Shown here: in pieces, positions 9,242 to 17,327 of the stretch
Layout: each line of letters begins with the position of its first letter
How positions within the stretch are numbered: the first letter of the stretch is position 1
Origin: Nonomuraea aridisoli
Lineage (GTDB): Bacteria > Actinomycetota > Actinomycetes > Streptosporangiales > Streptosporangiaceae
Reading direction: 5' to 3'
Length of the DNA stretch: 64,000 nucleotides
Assembly: GCF_003236395.1 (NCBI RefSeq)
Contig: NZ_POUD01000001.1
Coordinates: 62,001-126,000 of the forward strand
Notes under the pieces: model-generated
Databases searched by the model: none
Told to the model about the DNA's origin: nothing
What the model saw: only the letters and a program-made list of their open reading frames with translations
Translations under genes and position numbers: made by a program

Positions 9242-10537
9242 ATGACCATGTCAAGACGCCAGGTCGTCGCGGGCCTCGGCGGGCTCGCCGCCGGCGCCGT
9301 GGCCTTCCCCACCCCGGCCGAGGCGCTGGCCGCGCCCCGCGGCGTCCCCGCCGACCGGCTGGCGGGCGACGAGCGTTTCTGGGGGACCGTCGCCCGGCGG
9401 TTCCAGGTGAGCCCGGACTTCGTCAACCTGGAGAACGGCTACTACGGGATCATGCCGGACCCGGTCCGGCGGGCTTACCACCACAACGTCGACCACCTCA
9501 ACGAGCGCAGCTCCCACCTGCTGCGCCACGTCTACAAGCCCCGCGCCGACGTGGTCCGCGACCGCCTCGCCGCGCTGCTCGGCGTCACCAGGAACGAGAT
9601 CGCGCTGACCCGGGGCGGCACCGAGGCCCTGCAGAACCTCATCGCCGGCTACAACCGCCTGCGCCCCGGTGACGAGGTCATGTACGCCGACCTCGACTAC
9701 CACAGCGGCCAGTACGTCATGAACTGGCTGCCGACCCGGCGCGGCGTGCGCGTGGCGCGCATCGTCATCCCCGAGCCGGCCATCCGCCAGGCGGTGCTCG
9801 ACACCTACGAGCGCGCCCTGCGCGAGCACCCGAACATACGGATGCTCCTGCTCAGCCACATCAACAACCGCACCGGCCTGGTCACCCCGGTCCGCGAGAT
9901 CGTCGCCATGGCCCGCGAACGGGACGTGGACGTGATCGTGGACGCCGCCCACTCGTGGGGTCAGCTCGACTTCACCCTCACCGATCTGGACGCCGACTTC
10001 GCCGTCTTCTCACTGCACAAGTGGATGGGCGTGCCGCTGGGCGCCGGCTTCCTCTACATCCGTGAGCAGCGGCTGGCCGACATCGACCCGTGCTACATCG
10101 ACGAGACCTACCCGGCCTCCGACATCCGCTCGCGTGTGCACTCCGGCACCATGAACGTGGCCCCGTTCCTGACGGTGGACGCCGCCCTCGACTTCCACGA
10201 GACCCTGGGCGCCCAGGCGAAGCAGGCCCGCCTGCGCCATCTGCGCGACCGTTGGGTGCGCCAGGCTCAGCAGCTCGGCTCCGTCCAGATCCTCACTCCG
10301 GACGAGCCGGACGCCTACGGCGCCATCACCGCCTTCCGCCTGAACGGCCGCACCTCCAAGGCGGACAACGAGGCCATCGCCGAGCACCTCATGACCCGCC
10401 ACCGGATCTTCACCGTCGCCCGCAGCGGGATGAGCGGCGGCGACGCCGTACGGGTCACGCCGGCGCTCTACACCTCCTCCGACGACGTCGACCGGCTGGC
10501 GGCCGCCCTGCGCGACGTCGTCGTACGTTTCCGATGA
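9242..10537 (+). CDS. Tat-exported class V aminotransferase (isopenicillin-N-epimerase-like)
   Basis: This is a 431-residue fold-type I PLP enzyme. The PLP lysine is in SLHKWMGVPLGAG, preceded by the conserved DAAHSWG that contacts the cofactor. The closest recognisable relatives are class V aminotransferases and isopenicillin-N epimerases. The N-terminus carries a twin-arginine signal (SRRQVVAGLGGLAAG), so the folded holoenzyme is probably exported, a recurring trait of this subgroup. The ATG at 9242 has AGGTGG 8 nt upstream. A GTG twelve bases earlier overlaps that site. It is monocistronic and is followed by the FMN riboswitch region. The substrate is unknown. Confidence 0.82.
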   Translation: MTMSRRQVVAGLGGLAAGAVAFPTPAEALAAPRGVPADRLAGDERFWGTVARRFQVSPDFVNLENGYYGIMPDPVRRAYHHNVDHLNERSSHLLRHVYKPRADVVRDRLAALLGVTRNEIALTRGGTEALQNLIAGYNRLRPGDEVMYADLDYHSGQYVMNWLPTRRGVRVARIVIPEPAIRQAVLDTYERALREHPNIRMLLLSHINNRTGLVTPVREIVAMARERDVDVIVDAAHSWGQLDFTLTDLDADFAVFSLHKWMGVPLGAGFLYIREQRLADIDPCYIDETYPASDIRSRVHSGTMNVAPFLTVDAALDFHETLGAQAKQARLRHLRDRWVRQAQQLGSVQILTPDEPDAYGAITAFRLNGRTSKADNEAIAEHLMTRHRIFTVARSGMSGGDAVRVTPALYTSSDDVDRLAAALRDVVVRFR

Positions 10538-10548
10538 CCACGATCTTT

Positions 10549-10690
10549 GATCTCTCCGGCGGTGGGTGACAAAAGGGAATTTGGTGCGATTCCAAGGTGC
10601 GGCGGTGAGAGCCCGCCGGTTCCACCGGCCACGGCGGGACGACTCGGTGCGATTCCGGGCCACGCGGTGACACCCCGCCACCTCTCGGGC
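10549..10690 (+). promoter_or_regulatory. variant FMN riboswitch (RFN element)
   Basis: The segment shows both halves of the FMN aptamer. The first is GGTGCGATTCC followed by GGCGGTGAGAGCCCGCC (10583-10617). The second is GGTGCGATTCCGG followed by GCGGTGACACCCCGCC (10646-10679). A possible closing helix pairs GGTGG (10561-10565) with CCACC (10678-10682). Several normally invariant positions differ: CCGACGGT reads CACGCGGT, and GTCCGGATG reads ACCCCGCCA. The element is therefore a divergent or decaying copy. It lies directly upstream of a ribE-like start codon, as FMN riboswitches usually do. Confidence 0.75.
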
Positions 10691-10749
10691 CTGTTCCGGC
10701 CCCTGGTTCTCCGTGCGGCGAGGCCCGTCCTCCCGCTGTCGAGAGGTGG
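10678..10749 (+). promoter_or_regulatory. Shine-Dalgarno sequestering helix of the rib leader
   Basis: CCACCTCTCG (10678-10687) is the exact reverse complement of CGAGAGGTGG (10740-10749), which contains the ribosome site of the ATG at 10756. A small inner hairpin GGGCC/GGCCC (10687-10691 and 10698-10702) sits between them. The left arm also contains the putative 3' strand of the aptamer's P1 helix. Confidence 0.6.
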
Positions 10750-10755
10750 TGTCAC

Positions 10756-11505
10756 ATGTTCACCGGAAACATCCAGGAAATCGGCACGGTGGTGGCCGTC
10801 GACGAGGCGCGCATCGCGGTCGACGCTCCCAAGGCGGCCGCGGGCGCGCCCGGATCGATCGCCTGAACGGCGTGGGCCTGACCGTCCTTCGGTCCACCCA
10901 CGGGACGGACGCCCTGGAAGCCCGGCTCTCCGCCGAGACCCGGCGCAGATCGACCCTCGACCGGATCCGGCCGGGTGCCCGCGTCAACGGAGACCCCGCC
11001 GGCGCTGGGCGACCCGCTCGCCGGCCACCTGGTCCAGGGCAACGTGGACGCCGTCGGCAAGATCGTACGGATCGACGACGAGGGCGCCGCGCGGCGCCTG
11101 TGGATCAAGCCGCCCGAGCGGTTCCTCCCGCTGATCGTCGCGAAGGGGCAGATCGCGGTGGACGGCGTGAGCCTGACCGTCGCCGAGGTGTCGGCCGCCG
11201 AACGCGCCGCGACCGTGCGCCGCCTGGCACACCCCGACGCGCGACCGGCCGACTTCCTGCGGCCCGGACACGTCTTCCCGCTCGCCGCACGCCCCGGCGG
11301 GCTCGCCGAGCGCGCCGGTCACACCGTGGCCACCGTCGCCATGTGCGTGGCGGCGGGGCTGCCGCCCGTCGGAGTGTGCTGTGAGGTCATGAACCCCGAC
11401 GGAACCATGGCGCAGGCCGCCGACCTGGAGATCGCCGCTCTCCGCTGGGGCCTGCCCCTCCTGGACGTGCACGATCTCGAAAACACCTGTGACCCTGAAC
11501 CGGTG
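10756..11505 (+). pseudogene. decayed riboflavin synthase / DHBP synthase fusion (ribE::ribB)
   Basis: The ATG at 10756 opens a riboflavin synthase N-terminus (MFTGNIQEIGTVVAVD) that stops after 36 codons. A 1-base deletion near 10865 moves the homology to another frame (NGVGLTV, then RLSAETRRRSTLDRIRPGAR). A second indel near 10990 moves it again (ALGDPLAGHLVQGNVDAVG, then KGQIAVDGVSLTVAEVS). There the RibE homology ends. It continues in the same frame as the C-terminal half of 3,4-dihydroxy-2-butanone-4-phosphate synthase: RPADFLRPGHVFPL, GHTVATV and EVMNPDGTMA. A deletion thus joined ribE to ribB, and two frameshifts silence the product. Functional riboflavin genes must lie elsewhere. Sequencing error could explain the indels but not the fusion. 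Confidence 0.8.
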
Positions 11506-11530
11506 ACGGCTCCCGCCCGTCTGGAAAGGC

Positions 11531-12385
11531 ATGAGAGGCATCTGGCCGGTGGCCGCGCTCGTCGTACTCGCCGCCTGCGGGACGGCGCCTGCGGCTACCG
11601 CGCCCCCGACGCGGTACCAGGCGAACGCGACCGTGCTCGCCGACGCGAGCCACGGCCCTCAGCTCTGCGCCATCGTCATGGAATCGCTGCCGCCCCAGTG
11701 CGGCGGGCCGGACGTCGTCGGCTGGGACTGGAACGCCGTCGAACACTCCGACCAGGGCGGCACGCGCTGGGGCGAGTACCACGTGGTCGGCACCTGGGAC
11801 GGCGAACGGCTGACGCTGACGGAGCCGGCGCGCCCCGCCGAACCCCCCGAGGCGCCACGTGACCGGACGGCCTTCACCACGCCGTGCCAGAAGCCCGCGG
11901 GCGGCTGGCGCGCGGTGGATCCGGCCAAGGCCACCCAGGAGGCGATGACGGCCGCGCTCGCCCGCGCCGAGCGGCTCCCCGGCTACGCGGGCGGCTGGCT
12001 CGACCAGAGCTACCTCGACGACATCGACGGCTACGAGCCCGACGACCCCCGATCGGCGGAACGACACGCCAACGACCCCCTGCGGCTCGTGCTGAACCTC
12101 CGGTTCACCGGTGACCCGGCCACCCGTGAGCCGGAGATCCGGGAGGTCTGGGGCGGCGCCCTCTGCCTCAGTCAGGCCGAGCACACCGCGGCGGAGCTGC
12201 GTACCCTCCAGGAGAAGGTGCAGGAGGAGCTCACGGACGCCTACTCCGTGTCGGCGGACGAGCGCGCCGGCCACGTCCGCGCCGGCGTCTGGGCGGCCAC
12301 ACCGGAGCTGCGACGCCACGTCGACGCCACGTACGGCAAGGGCATGGTGGTCCTCGACGGCCTCCTCCAGCCAGTGGGGCCGTGA
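11531..12385 (+). CDS. lipoprotein of unknown function
   Basis: This 284-residue protein begins with MRGIWPVAALVVLAACG, a lipoprotein signal with the lipobox LAAC, so it is predicted to be tethered to the outer face of the membrane. The mature region is acidic and contains paired cysteines (CAIVMESLPPQCGG and a later TPCQKP), but I recognise no domain. The phrases GWDWNAVEHSDQGGTRWG and YHVVGTWDGERLTL recur in actinomycete proteins of unknown function. It follows the rib pseudogene by about 25 nt and may use transcription from there. Confidence 0.7.
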   Translation: MRGIWPVAALVVLAACGTAPAATAPPTRYQANATVLADASHGPQLCAIVMESLPPQCGGPDVVGWDWNAVEHSDQGGTRWGEYHVVGTWDGERLTLTEPARPAEPPEAPRDRTAFTTPCQKPAGGWRAVDPAKATQEAMTAALARAERLPGYAGGWLDQSYLDDIDGYEPDDPRSAERHANDPLRLVLNLRFTGDPATREPEIREVWGGALCLSQAEHTAAELRTLQEKVQEELTDAYSVSADERAGHVRAGVWAATPELRRHVDATYGKGMVVLDGLLQPVGP

Positions 12386-12451
12386 GCGAATCGACCACCT
12401 GCCCAGCGCACCAGGCGGCCCGATACGCCCGGGAACACGACTGGCTGTAGG

Positions 12452-14371
12452 TCAGCGGATGCGGCGGCCCGTTTCCGTGCAGGAGTAGCCGCCCAGGCTC
12501 TCCACCTCGGCCTGGAAGCCGGGGTCGTGCAGGAGCTCCCACAGCGGGGCCAGCAGGTCGTCGGAGAGCGCGCCGGTGCGCACCACCAGGTCGTACGGCT
12601 CCTGGGCCACCGGGACGAAGTCGAGCCCGAAGGCGCGGGCGGCGGCGAGGATCCCCAGGCCGGCGTCCGCGCGTCCCGCGGCCACCGCCGCCGCCACCGC
12701 CAGATGGGTGTGCTCCTCGCGGGAGTAGCCGGGCACCTCGTCGGGGTCGATGCCGAGGCAGGTCAGCTCGTGGTCGAGCAGCGCCCGCGTGCCGGCGCCA
12801 CGCTGCCGGTTCACGTAGCGCAGGTCGGGCCGGGTCAGGTCCTTGATCCCGGCCAGGTCGAGCGGGTTGCCGGGAGCGACGATGAGGCCCTGGTCGCGGT
12901 GGACCAGTCTGATCACGGCGATGTCGGCGTCGGCGCCCAGCAGCCGGTCGACGTAGGGCAGGGTGTACTCGCCGGTGGCCGGGTCCAGCAGGTGCGACCC
13001 GGCGACGTGGCACAGGCCGTCGCGCAGCGCCACGAGGCCGCCGAGCGAGCCGACGTTCGACGACGCCAGAGTGATCAGCGGGTCGGCGGCGCGCAGGGCG
13101 GAGGCCGCGAGGTCGAGCACCAGGTCGTGCGAGCCGATCGCGACGATGGTCCGGCCGATCTCGGACAGGCCGCGCAGCAGTTCCACCCGGACCTGCTCCC
13201 CGGCGTGGTGGCCCTCCACGCCCGACGGCACGACGAGCAGTCCGTCGGCGCGGACGAGTGAGGTGAGCACGCCGGCGCCGCGCGGCAGCGGGGTGGCGAC
13301 GAGCCGGTCCTGCACCCGCCCGAGGCGCACGCGTACCCAGTCGTCCATGCCGATGGCGGACGGCAGTTTCCTGGCCAGGTGGGCCGTGGCCGACGGGCGT
13401 TCCCGGGGGGCGGCGCCCTCCAGCTCGGCGAGCACCGGGGCCGCGAAGATGTCGAAGGTCAGCGCCGCCGACACCGGGTAGCCGGGTACGCCGATCACGG
13501 GCGTCTCCTCGACCGCGCCGAGGACGACGGGATGGCCGGGCCGCACGGCGACCCCGTGGACCGCGACGACGCCGGCCCCGGCGACCACGCGGGCGGTGTA
13601 GTCGTCCCGCCCCGCGCTGGAGCCGGCGATGAGCAGCACCAGATCGGCGTCGCGGGTGGCCTCGCGGAGCACCGCCGTGATGGCCTCGGGGTCGTCGGGG
13701 ACGATCTCGGTGACGCGGGCCTCGCAGCCCGCCTCCCGCGCCTGCGCGGCCAGCATCATCGAGTTCGTGTCGAGGATGTCGCCGGGCGCGAGCTCCGAGC
13801 CGATCGGCCGGATCTCGTCGCCGGTCGGCACGATCACCACGCGCGGCGCGCGCCGGACGCCGAGCTCGACGACCCCCGCCGCGGCACAGGCGGCGACGTC
13901 GACGGGGCGCAGCCGGTGGCCCTCCGGGAGCAGTAGCTCGCCGGCGCTGATGTCCTCCCCGATGGAGCGGACGTGCTGGTAGGGCGGGACGGCGGCCCGG
14001 AGCTCGGCCTCCCCGGCCGCGGTGCGGTGCACGTGCTCACGCATGACCACGGCGTCGTACCCGTCGGGCAGCGGGTCGCCGGTGTCGACGACGGCGAAGT
14101 CGCCGGCGGCGAGCAGCACCGGGCTGGTCTCGGCGGCGCCCACGGTGTCGGCCGCGCGTACGGCGATGCCGTCCATGGCCGAGGAGTCGAAGGCGGGCGA
14201 GGACCGCCGGGCCCACACGGGCTCGGCCGTCACCCGGCCCACGGCGTCTCCGACGGGCACCCGGATCACGCCGACCCGGGCGGGGCATGCCGCCGCGGCG
14301 CGCGTCTCGCGCCAGACGGACAGGGCCTGCGCCGCGGGGACGTCGGAGACGAAGGGACTTTCTGCGCTCAT
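12452..14371 (-). CDS. moeA: MoeA molybdopterin molybdotransferase fused to a PBP-like domain
   Basis: This is a 639-residue protein. Residues 1 to about 400 are MoeA, which inserts molybdate or tungstate into adenylated molybdopterin. Visible motifs are FDSSAMDGIAVRA, DTGDPLPDGYDAVVMREHVH, VIVPTGDEI and VIGVPGYPVSAALTF. Residues from about 420 form a type 2 periplasmic-binding-protein-like domain with IGSHDLVLDLAA, HRDQGLIVAPGNPL, RQRGAGTRALLDHEL and AAAVAAGRADAGLGI. This domain probably binds a small ligand, perhaps the oxyanion or a pterin (inference). MoeA-PBP fusions are known in archaea and some bacteria. It is the last gene of the fdhA-fdhB-moeA-moeA operon, overlapping the previous gene by 4 nt. 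The GntR regulator at 25693 carries the same C-terminal domain. Confidence 0.9.
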   Translation of the reverse strand: MSAESPFVSDVPAAQALSVWRETRAAAACPARVGVIRVPVGDAVGRVTAEPVWARRSSPAFDSSAMDGIAVRAADTVGAAETSPVLLAAGDFAVVDTGDPLPDGYDAVVMREHVHRTAAGEAELRAAVPPYQHVRSIGEDISAGELLLPEGHRLRPVDVAACAAAGVVELGVRRAPRVVIVPTGDEIRPIGSELAPGDILDTNSMMLAAQAREAGCEARVTEIVPDDPEAITAVLREATRDADLVLLIAGSSAGRDDYTARVVAGAGVVAVHGVAVRPGHPVVLGAVEETPVIGVPGYPVSAALTFDIFAAPVLAELEGAAPRERPSATAHLARKLPSAIGMDDWVRVRLGRVQDRLVATPLPRGAGVLTSLVRADGLLVVPSGVEGHHAGEQVRVELLRGLSEIGRTIVAIGSHDLVLDLAASALRAADPLITLASSNVGSLGGLVALRDGLCHVAGSHLLDPATGEYTLPYVDRLLGADADIAVIRLVHRDQGLIVAPGNPLDLAGIKDLTRPDLRYVNRQRGAGTRALLDHELTCLGIDPDEVPGYSREEHTHLAVAAAVAAGRADAGLGILAAARAFGLDFVPVAQEPYDLVVRTGALSDDLLAPLWELLHDPGFQAEVESLGGYSCTETGRRIR

Positions 14372-15588
14372 CGGTACAGGATGACCTCTACCTCGGTGCC
14401 CGCATCCAGCCCGGTGGCCGGTTCGGGCACGATCACGTATCCGTCGGCGCGGGTCAGCACCGACAGCAGCGCCGACGGGCCGAAGATCGGCTCCGCCACG
14501 CCGTCGCGGACGGCCACCTGGACCACGTCGAGCCGGCCGGCCGCCGACGCGAGGTCGCGCGACAGCCGCGCCCGCGTGCCCGGCTGCGGCGGCGGGGTCT
14601 CGCATCCGGCGATGCGCCACAACAACGGTACCCCGACCTGCCCGAACACCACCAAGGCGGACAGCGGGTTGCCCGGCAGCCCGATGAGCGGGATGCCGGA
14701 GCACTCGGCCAGCAGCGTGGGCTTGCCCGGCTTGATGGCGATCCCGTGGCACCAGATGTCGCCGATGGCGGCCACCGCGCCCGCCGTCTCGTCCCTCGCG
14801 CCGACCGACGAGCCCGCCGAGACGACCACCAGGTCGGACGTGCCGACGACCTCGGTCAGCCGGGCTTCGAGCGCGCCCGGCTCGTCCGGGACGATGCCGG
14901 CGATCACCGGCTCGCCGCCCGCGTCGGCGACCAGCCCGGCCAGCGCGGAGGCGGTGGCGTCGCGTACCTGCCCGGGCGCGAGCTCCGCGGTGCCGGGCGG
15001 CACCACCTCGTCGCCGGTGGAGATGATCGCCACGCGGGGCCGGCGGTGCACGGCGACCGTCGTCACTCCGGCGGCGGCGAGGAACCCGAGGTCAGGGGCG
15101 CGCAACGGCCGCCCGCCGGGCGCGAGGACGCCGCCCGCGGCCACGTCCTCGTCGGCGCGGACGATGCCGCCGCCCGGCGCGACGGGCCGGGTCACCTCGA
15201 TCGTGCCCGGCATCGTCTCCGCGGTGTACTCGACCATGACCACCGCGTCGGCGCCGGCCGGGATCACTCCCCCGGTCGGCATCGCGACACACCCGCCCGG
15301 CTTGACCGCCACGGTCGGCTCGGCGCCCATCCGCACCGCGCCGAGCAGGTCGAGGTAGGAGGGAAGCCCGTCGGAGGCGCCGTAGGTGTCCATCGCCCGG
15401 ACCGCGAAGCCGTCCACGGTGGAACGCGCGAAGCCGGGCAGGGCGGCGGGCGCCGTGATGTCCGCGACGGGCACCCGGTGCAACGCCGCGGACAACGGGA
15501 CCCGCTCCTCGGGGGTGCGATGCGCGGGCCGGAATCCCGCCCGCACCTCGGCGAGGGTGCGGGCGGTGAAGAACTCCCTGCCGCTCAA
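14368..15588 (-). CDS. moeA: second MoeA molybdopterin molybdotransferase
   Basis: This 406-residue MoeA has normal length and all usual motifs: FARSTVDGFAVRAMDTYGA, MPTGGVIPAGADAVVMVEY, IISTGDEVVPPG, GIAIKPGKPTLLA and IGLPGNPLSALVVF. The start is a TTG at 15588 that overlaps the stop of the NuoEF-type gene by 4 nt. It was chosen because the family N-terminus (GREFFTARTLAEV) follows at once. No ATG or GTG lies in a suitable place. MoeA catalyses metal insertion into adenylylated molybdopterin with release of AMP. Two different MoeA genes in tandem within one operon suggest specialisation, for example one for Mo and one for W, as proposed for organisms with tungsten enzymes. That assignment is inference. 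Confidence 0.88.
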   Translation of the reverse strand: MSGREFFTARTLAEVRAGFRPAHRTPEERVPLSAALHRVPVADITAPAALPGFARSTVDGFAVRAMDTYGASDGLPSYLDLLGAVRMGAEPTVAVKPGGCVAMPTGGVIPAGADAVVMVEYTAETMPGTIEVTRPVAPGGGIVRADEDVAAGGVLAPGGRPLRAPDLGFLAAAGVTTVAVHRRPRVAIISTGDEVVPPGTAELAPGQVRDATASALAGLVADAGGEPVIAGIVPDEPGALEARLTEVVGTSDLVVVSAGSSVGARDETAGAVAAIGDIWCHGIAIKPGKPTLLAECSGIPLIGLPGNPLSALVVFGQVGVPLLWRIAGCETPPPQPGTRARLSRDLASAAGRLDVVQVAVRDGVAEPIFGPSALLSVLTRADGYVIVPEPATGLDAGTEVEVILYR

Positions 15589-17327
15589 CGGTCCGGCTGC
15601 TCCGTCGAGCCCTCGGGCCGGGGCTGCGGGCGAGCCGCGGCGGCGCCCTTGTTCAGGCCGAGCACGGACACCACCGGGCCCAGCGCCACCTGCCCGAGCC
15701 CGCAGATCGACGTCTTGCGCATGGTCTCCTCCAGTTGGAGGATCCGGCCCTTCTGGGCGTCGTCGAGGGCGGAGCCGGAGTCGAGCGCGCCGCGCAGCAC
15801 CTCGTGGGCCTTGGTGGAGCCGACCCGGCAGGGCACGCACTTGCCGCACGACTCGTTGCGGAAGAAGCGCAGCACGTTCGTGGAGGCGGCCAGCAGATCG
15901 GTGCCCTCGGCGAGCACCACCAGGGCGCCGGAGCCGAGCATGGTGCCGGCCTCGGCGAGCGTGCCGAAGTCCAGCGCCAGGTCCAGCTTGTCGGGGCCGA
16001 TGAAGTTGGAGGACGCGCCGCCCGGCTGCACCGCGCCGACCTCCGCGCCGCCGAGCACGCCGCCGGCGAGGTCGATCAGGCCGCGCACGGTGGTGCCCAT
16101 CGGCACGCAGTAGACGCCGGGGTTCTCGACGTGGCCGGACACGGCGAAGAACTTCCAGCCGACGGAGTCGCCCTCGCCCTGCTCGGCCCACCATTCGGCG
16201 CCGCGCTGCAGGATCACCGGCACGTCGGCGAAGGTCTCCACCGAGTTGATCAACGTGGGCCGGCCGTGCAGGCCGTAGTTGCCCGGGAAGGGCGGCTTGT
16301 TGCGCGGCTCGCCGCGGTGGCCCTCCATGCACTCCAGCAGCGCGGTCTCCTCGCCGAGGATGTAGCCGCCGGGCGAGACGAAGATGTCGAGCTCCAGGCG
16401 GCGGCCGCTGCCGCAGGCGTTCTCGCCGATCACGCCGGCCTCGCGCAGTCTGGCGATCTCGGCGCGCAGCACGTGCTCCTCGGGGCCGTACTCGTGCCTG
16501 ATGAAGATCCAGCCCTGCTCGGCGCCGACCACGGCCATGCCGAGCAGGAGACCCTCGATCACCAGGTGCGGCTGGTCGGTCAGGATCTGACGGTCCTTGA
16601 ACGTGCCGGGCTCGGACTCGTCGGCGTTGCAGATCGCGTACTTGACGCTGCCCGGCTCGGCGGAGCGGACCAGGCCCCACTTCCGGCCCGTGGGGAAGCC
16701 GGCGCCGCCCATGCCGCGCAGCCCGGAGGCCTCCAGCGTGGCCACCACGCTCTCGGCGCTCAGCTCGCCGGCCAGCAGCGCCCGCAGGCTCGTGTACCGG
16801 GAGGAGACGTCCGATCCGGCCGGGTACGGGTCGTTCGGCCAGGGCTCGATCCGTCCCGTGACGGTCGCCTCGGGCAGCTCGTCGCCCCGCGCGGCGCTGA
16901 CCAGCGCGTCGACGTCGGCCACCGGAGCCGGGTGCTCGTTGACCGCCAGCGCCGGTGCGCTGTCGCAGCGGCCGAGACAGGACACCTCGACGAGCTCGAT
17001 CTCGGCGTCGTCGCCGTAGCGGGCGCGCACCTCGGCGATCCGGTCGTCCGCCTGACGCAGCCAGCACGACAGGTCGTGGCAGACGTTGATCGCGACCTTG
17101 GCCGGCGGGGTCGTGCGGAAGTGCGGATAGAACGAGATGAGGCCCTCGATCTCGTAGAGCGGGCGCCGCATGGTGCGGGCCAGCTCCTCGAGCTCCTCGC
17201 GCGGCAACCAGCCCAGCCGCGCCTGGATGGCGTTGAGCGCCGGGATCAGCGACGGCCCCGGGAACTTGCCCGCCCGTGCCTCCACACCGGGCACCCGCGG
17301 ACGTCCCAACTCGAAACTCAGAGTCAT
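15585..17327 (-). CDS. fdhB: NAD-linked formate dehydrogenase electron-transfer subunit (NuoE-NuoF fusion)
   Basis: This 580-residue protein joins two complex-I-like modules. Residues 1-150 are NuoE-like with a thioredoxin-fold [2Fe-2S] site: Cys83, Cys88, Cys117, Cys121. Residues from about 160 are NuoF-like. GLRGMGGAGFPTGRKW and the GGYILGEETALLE region bind FMN and NADH, and ESCGKCVPCRVG plus a later SICGLG supply the [4Fe-4S] cysteines. It passes electrons from FdhA to NAD+ in the cytoplasm. Its start overlaps the fdhA stop by one base and its stop overlaps the moeA start by four, so the four genes form one operon. The NADH-dependent module might also serve the aldehyde oxidoreductase, which lacks its own partner here (inference). 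Confidence 0.92.
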   Translation of the reverse strand: MTLSFELGRPRVPGVEARAGKFPGPSLIPALNAIQARLGWLPREELEELARTMRRPLYEIEGLISFYPHFRTTPPAKVAINVCHDLSCWLRQADDRIAEVRARYGDDAEIELVEVSCLGRCDSAPALAVNEHPAPVADVDALVSAARGDELPEATVTGRIEPWPNDPYPAGSDVSSRYTSLRALLAGELSAESVVATLEASGLRGMGGAGFPTGRKWGLVRSAEPGSVKYAICNADESEPGTFKDRQILTDQPHLVIEGLLLGMAVVGAEQGWIFIRHEYGPEEHVLRAEIARLREAGVIGENACGSGRRLELDIFVSPGGYILGEETALLECMEGHRGEPRNKPPFPGNYGLHGRPTLINSVETFADVPVILQRGAEWWAEQGEGDSVGWKFFAVSGHVENPGVYCVPMGTTVRGLIDLAGGVLGGAEVGAVQPGGASSNFIGPDKLDLALDFGTLAEAGTMLGSGALVVLAEGTDLLAASTNVLRFFRNESCGKCVPCRVGSTKAHEVLRGALDSGSALDDAQKGRILQLEETMRKTSICGLGQVALGPVVSVLGLNKGAAAARPQPRPEGSTEQPDR

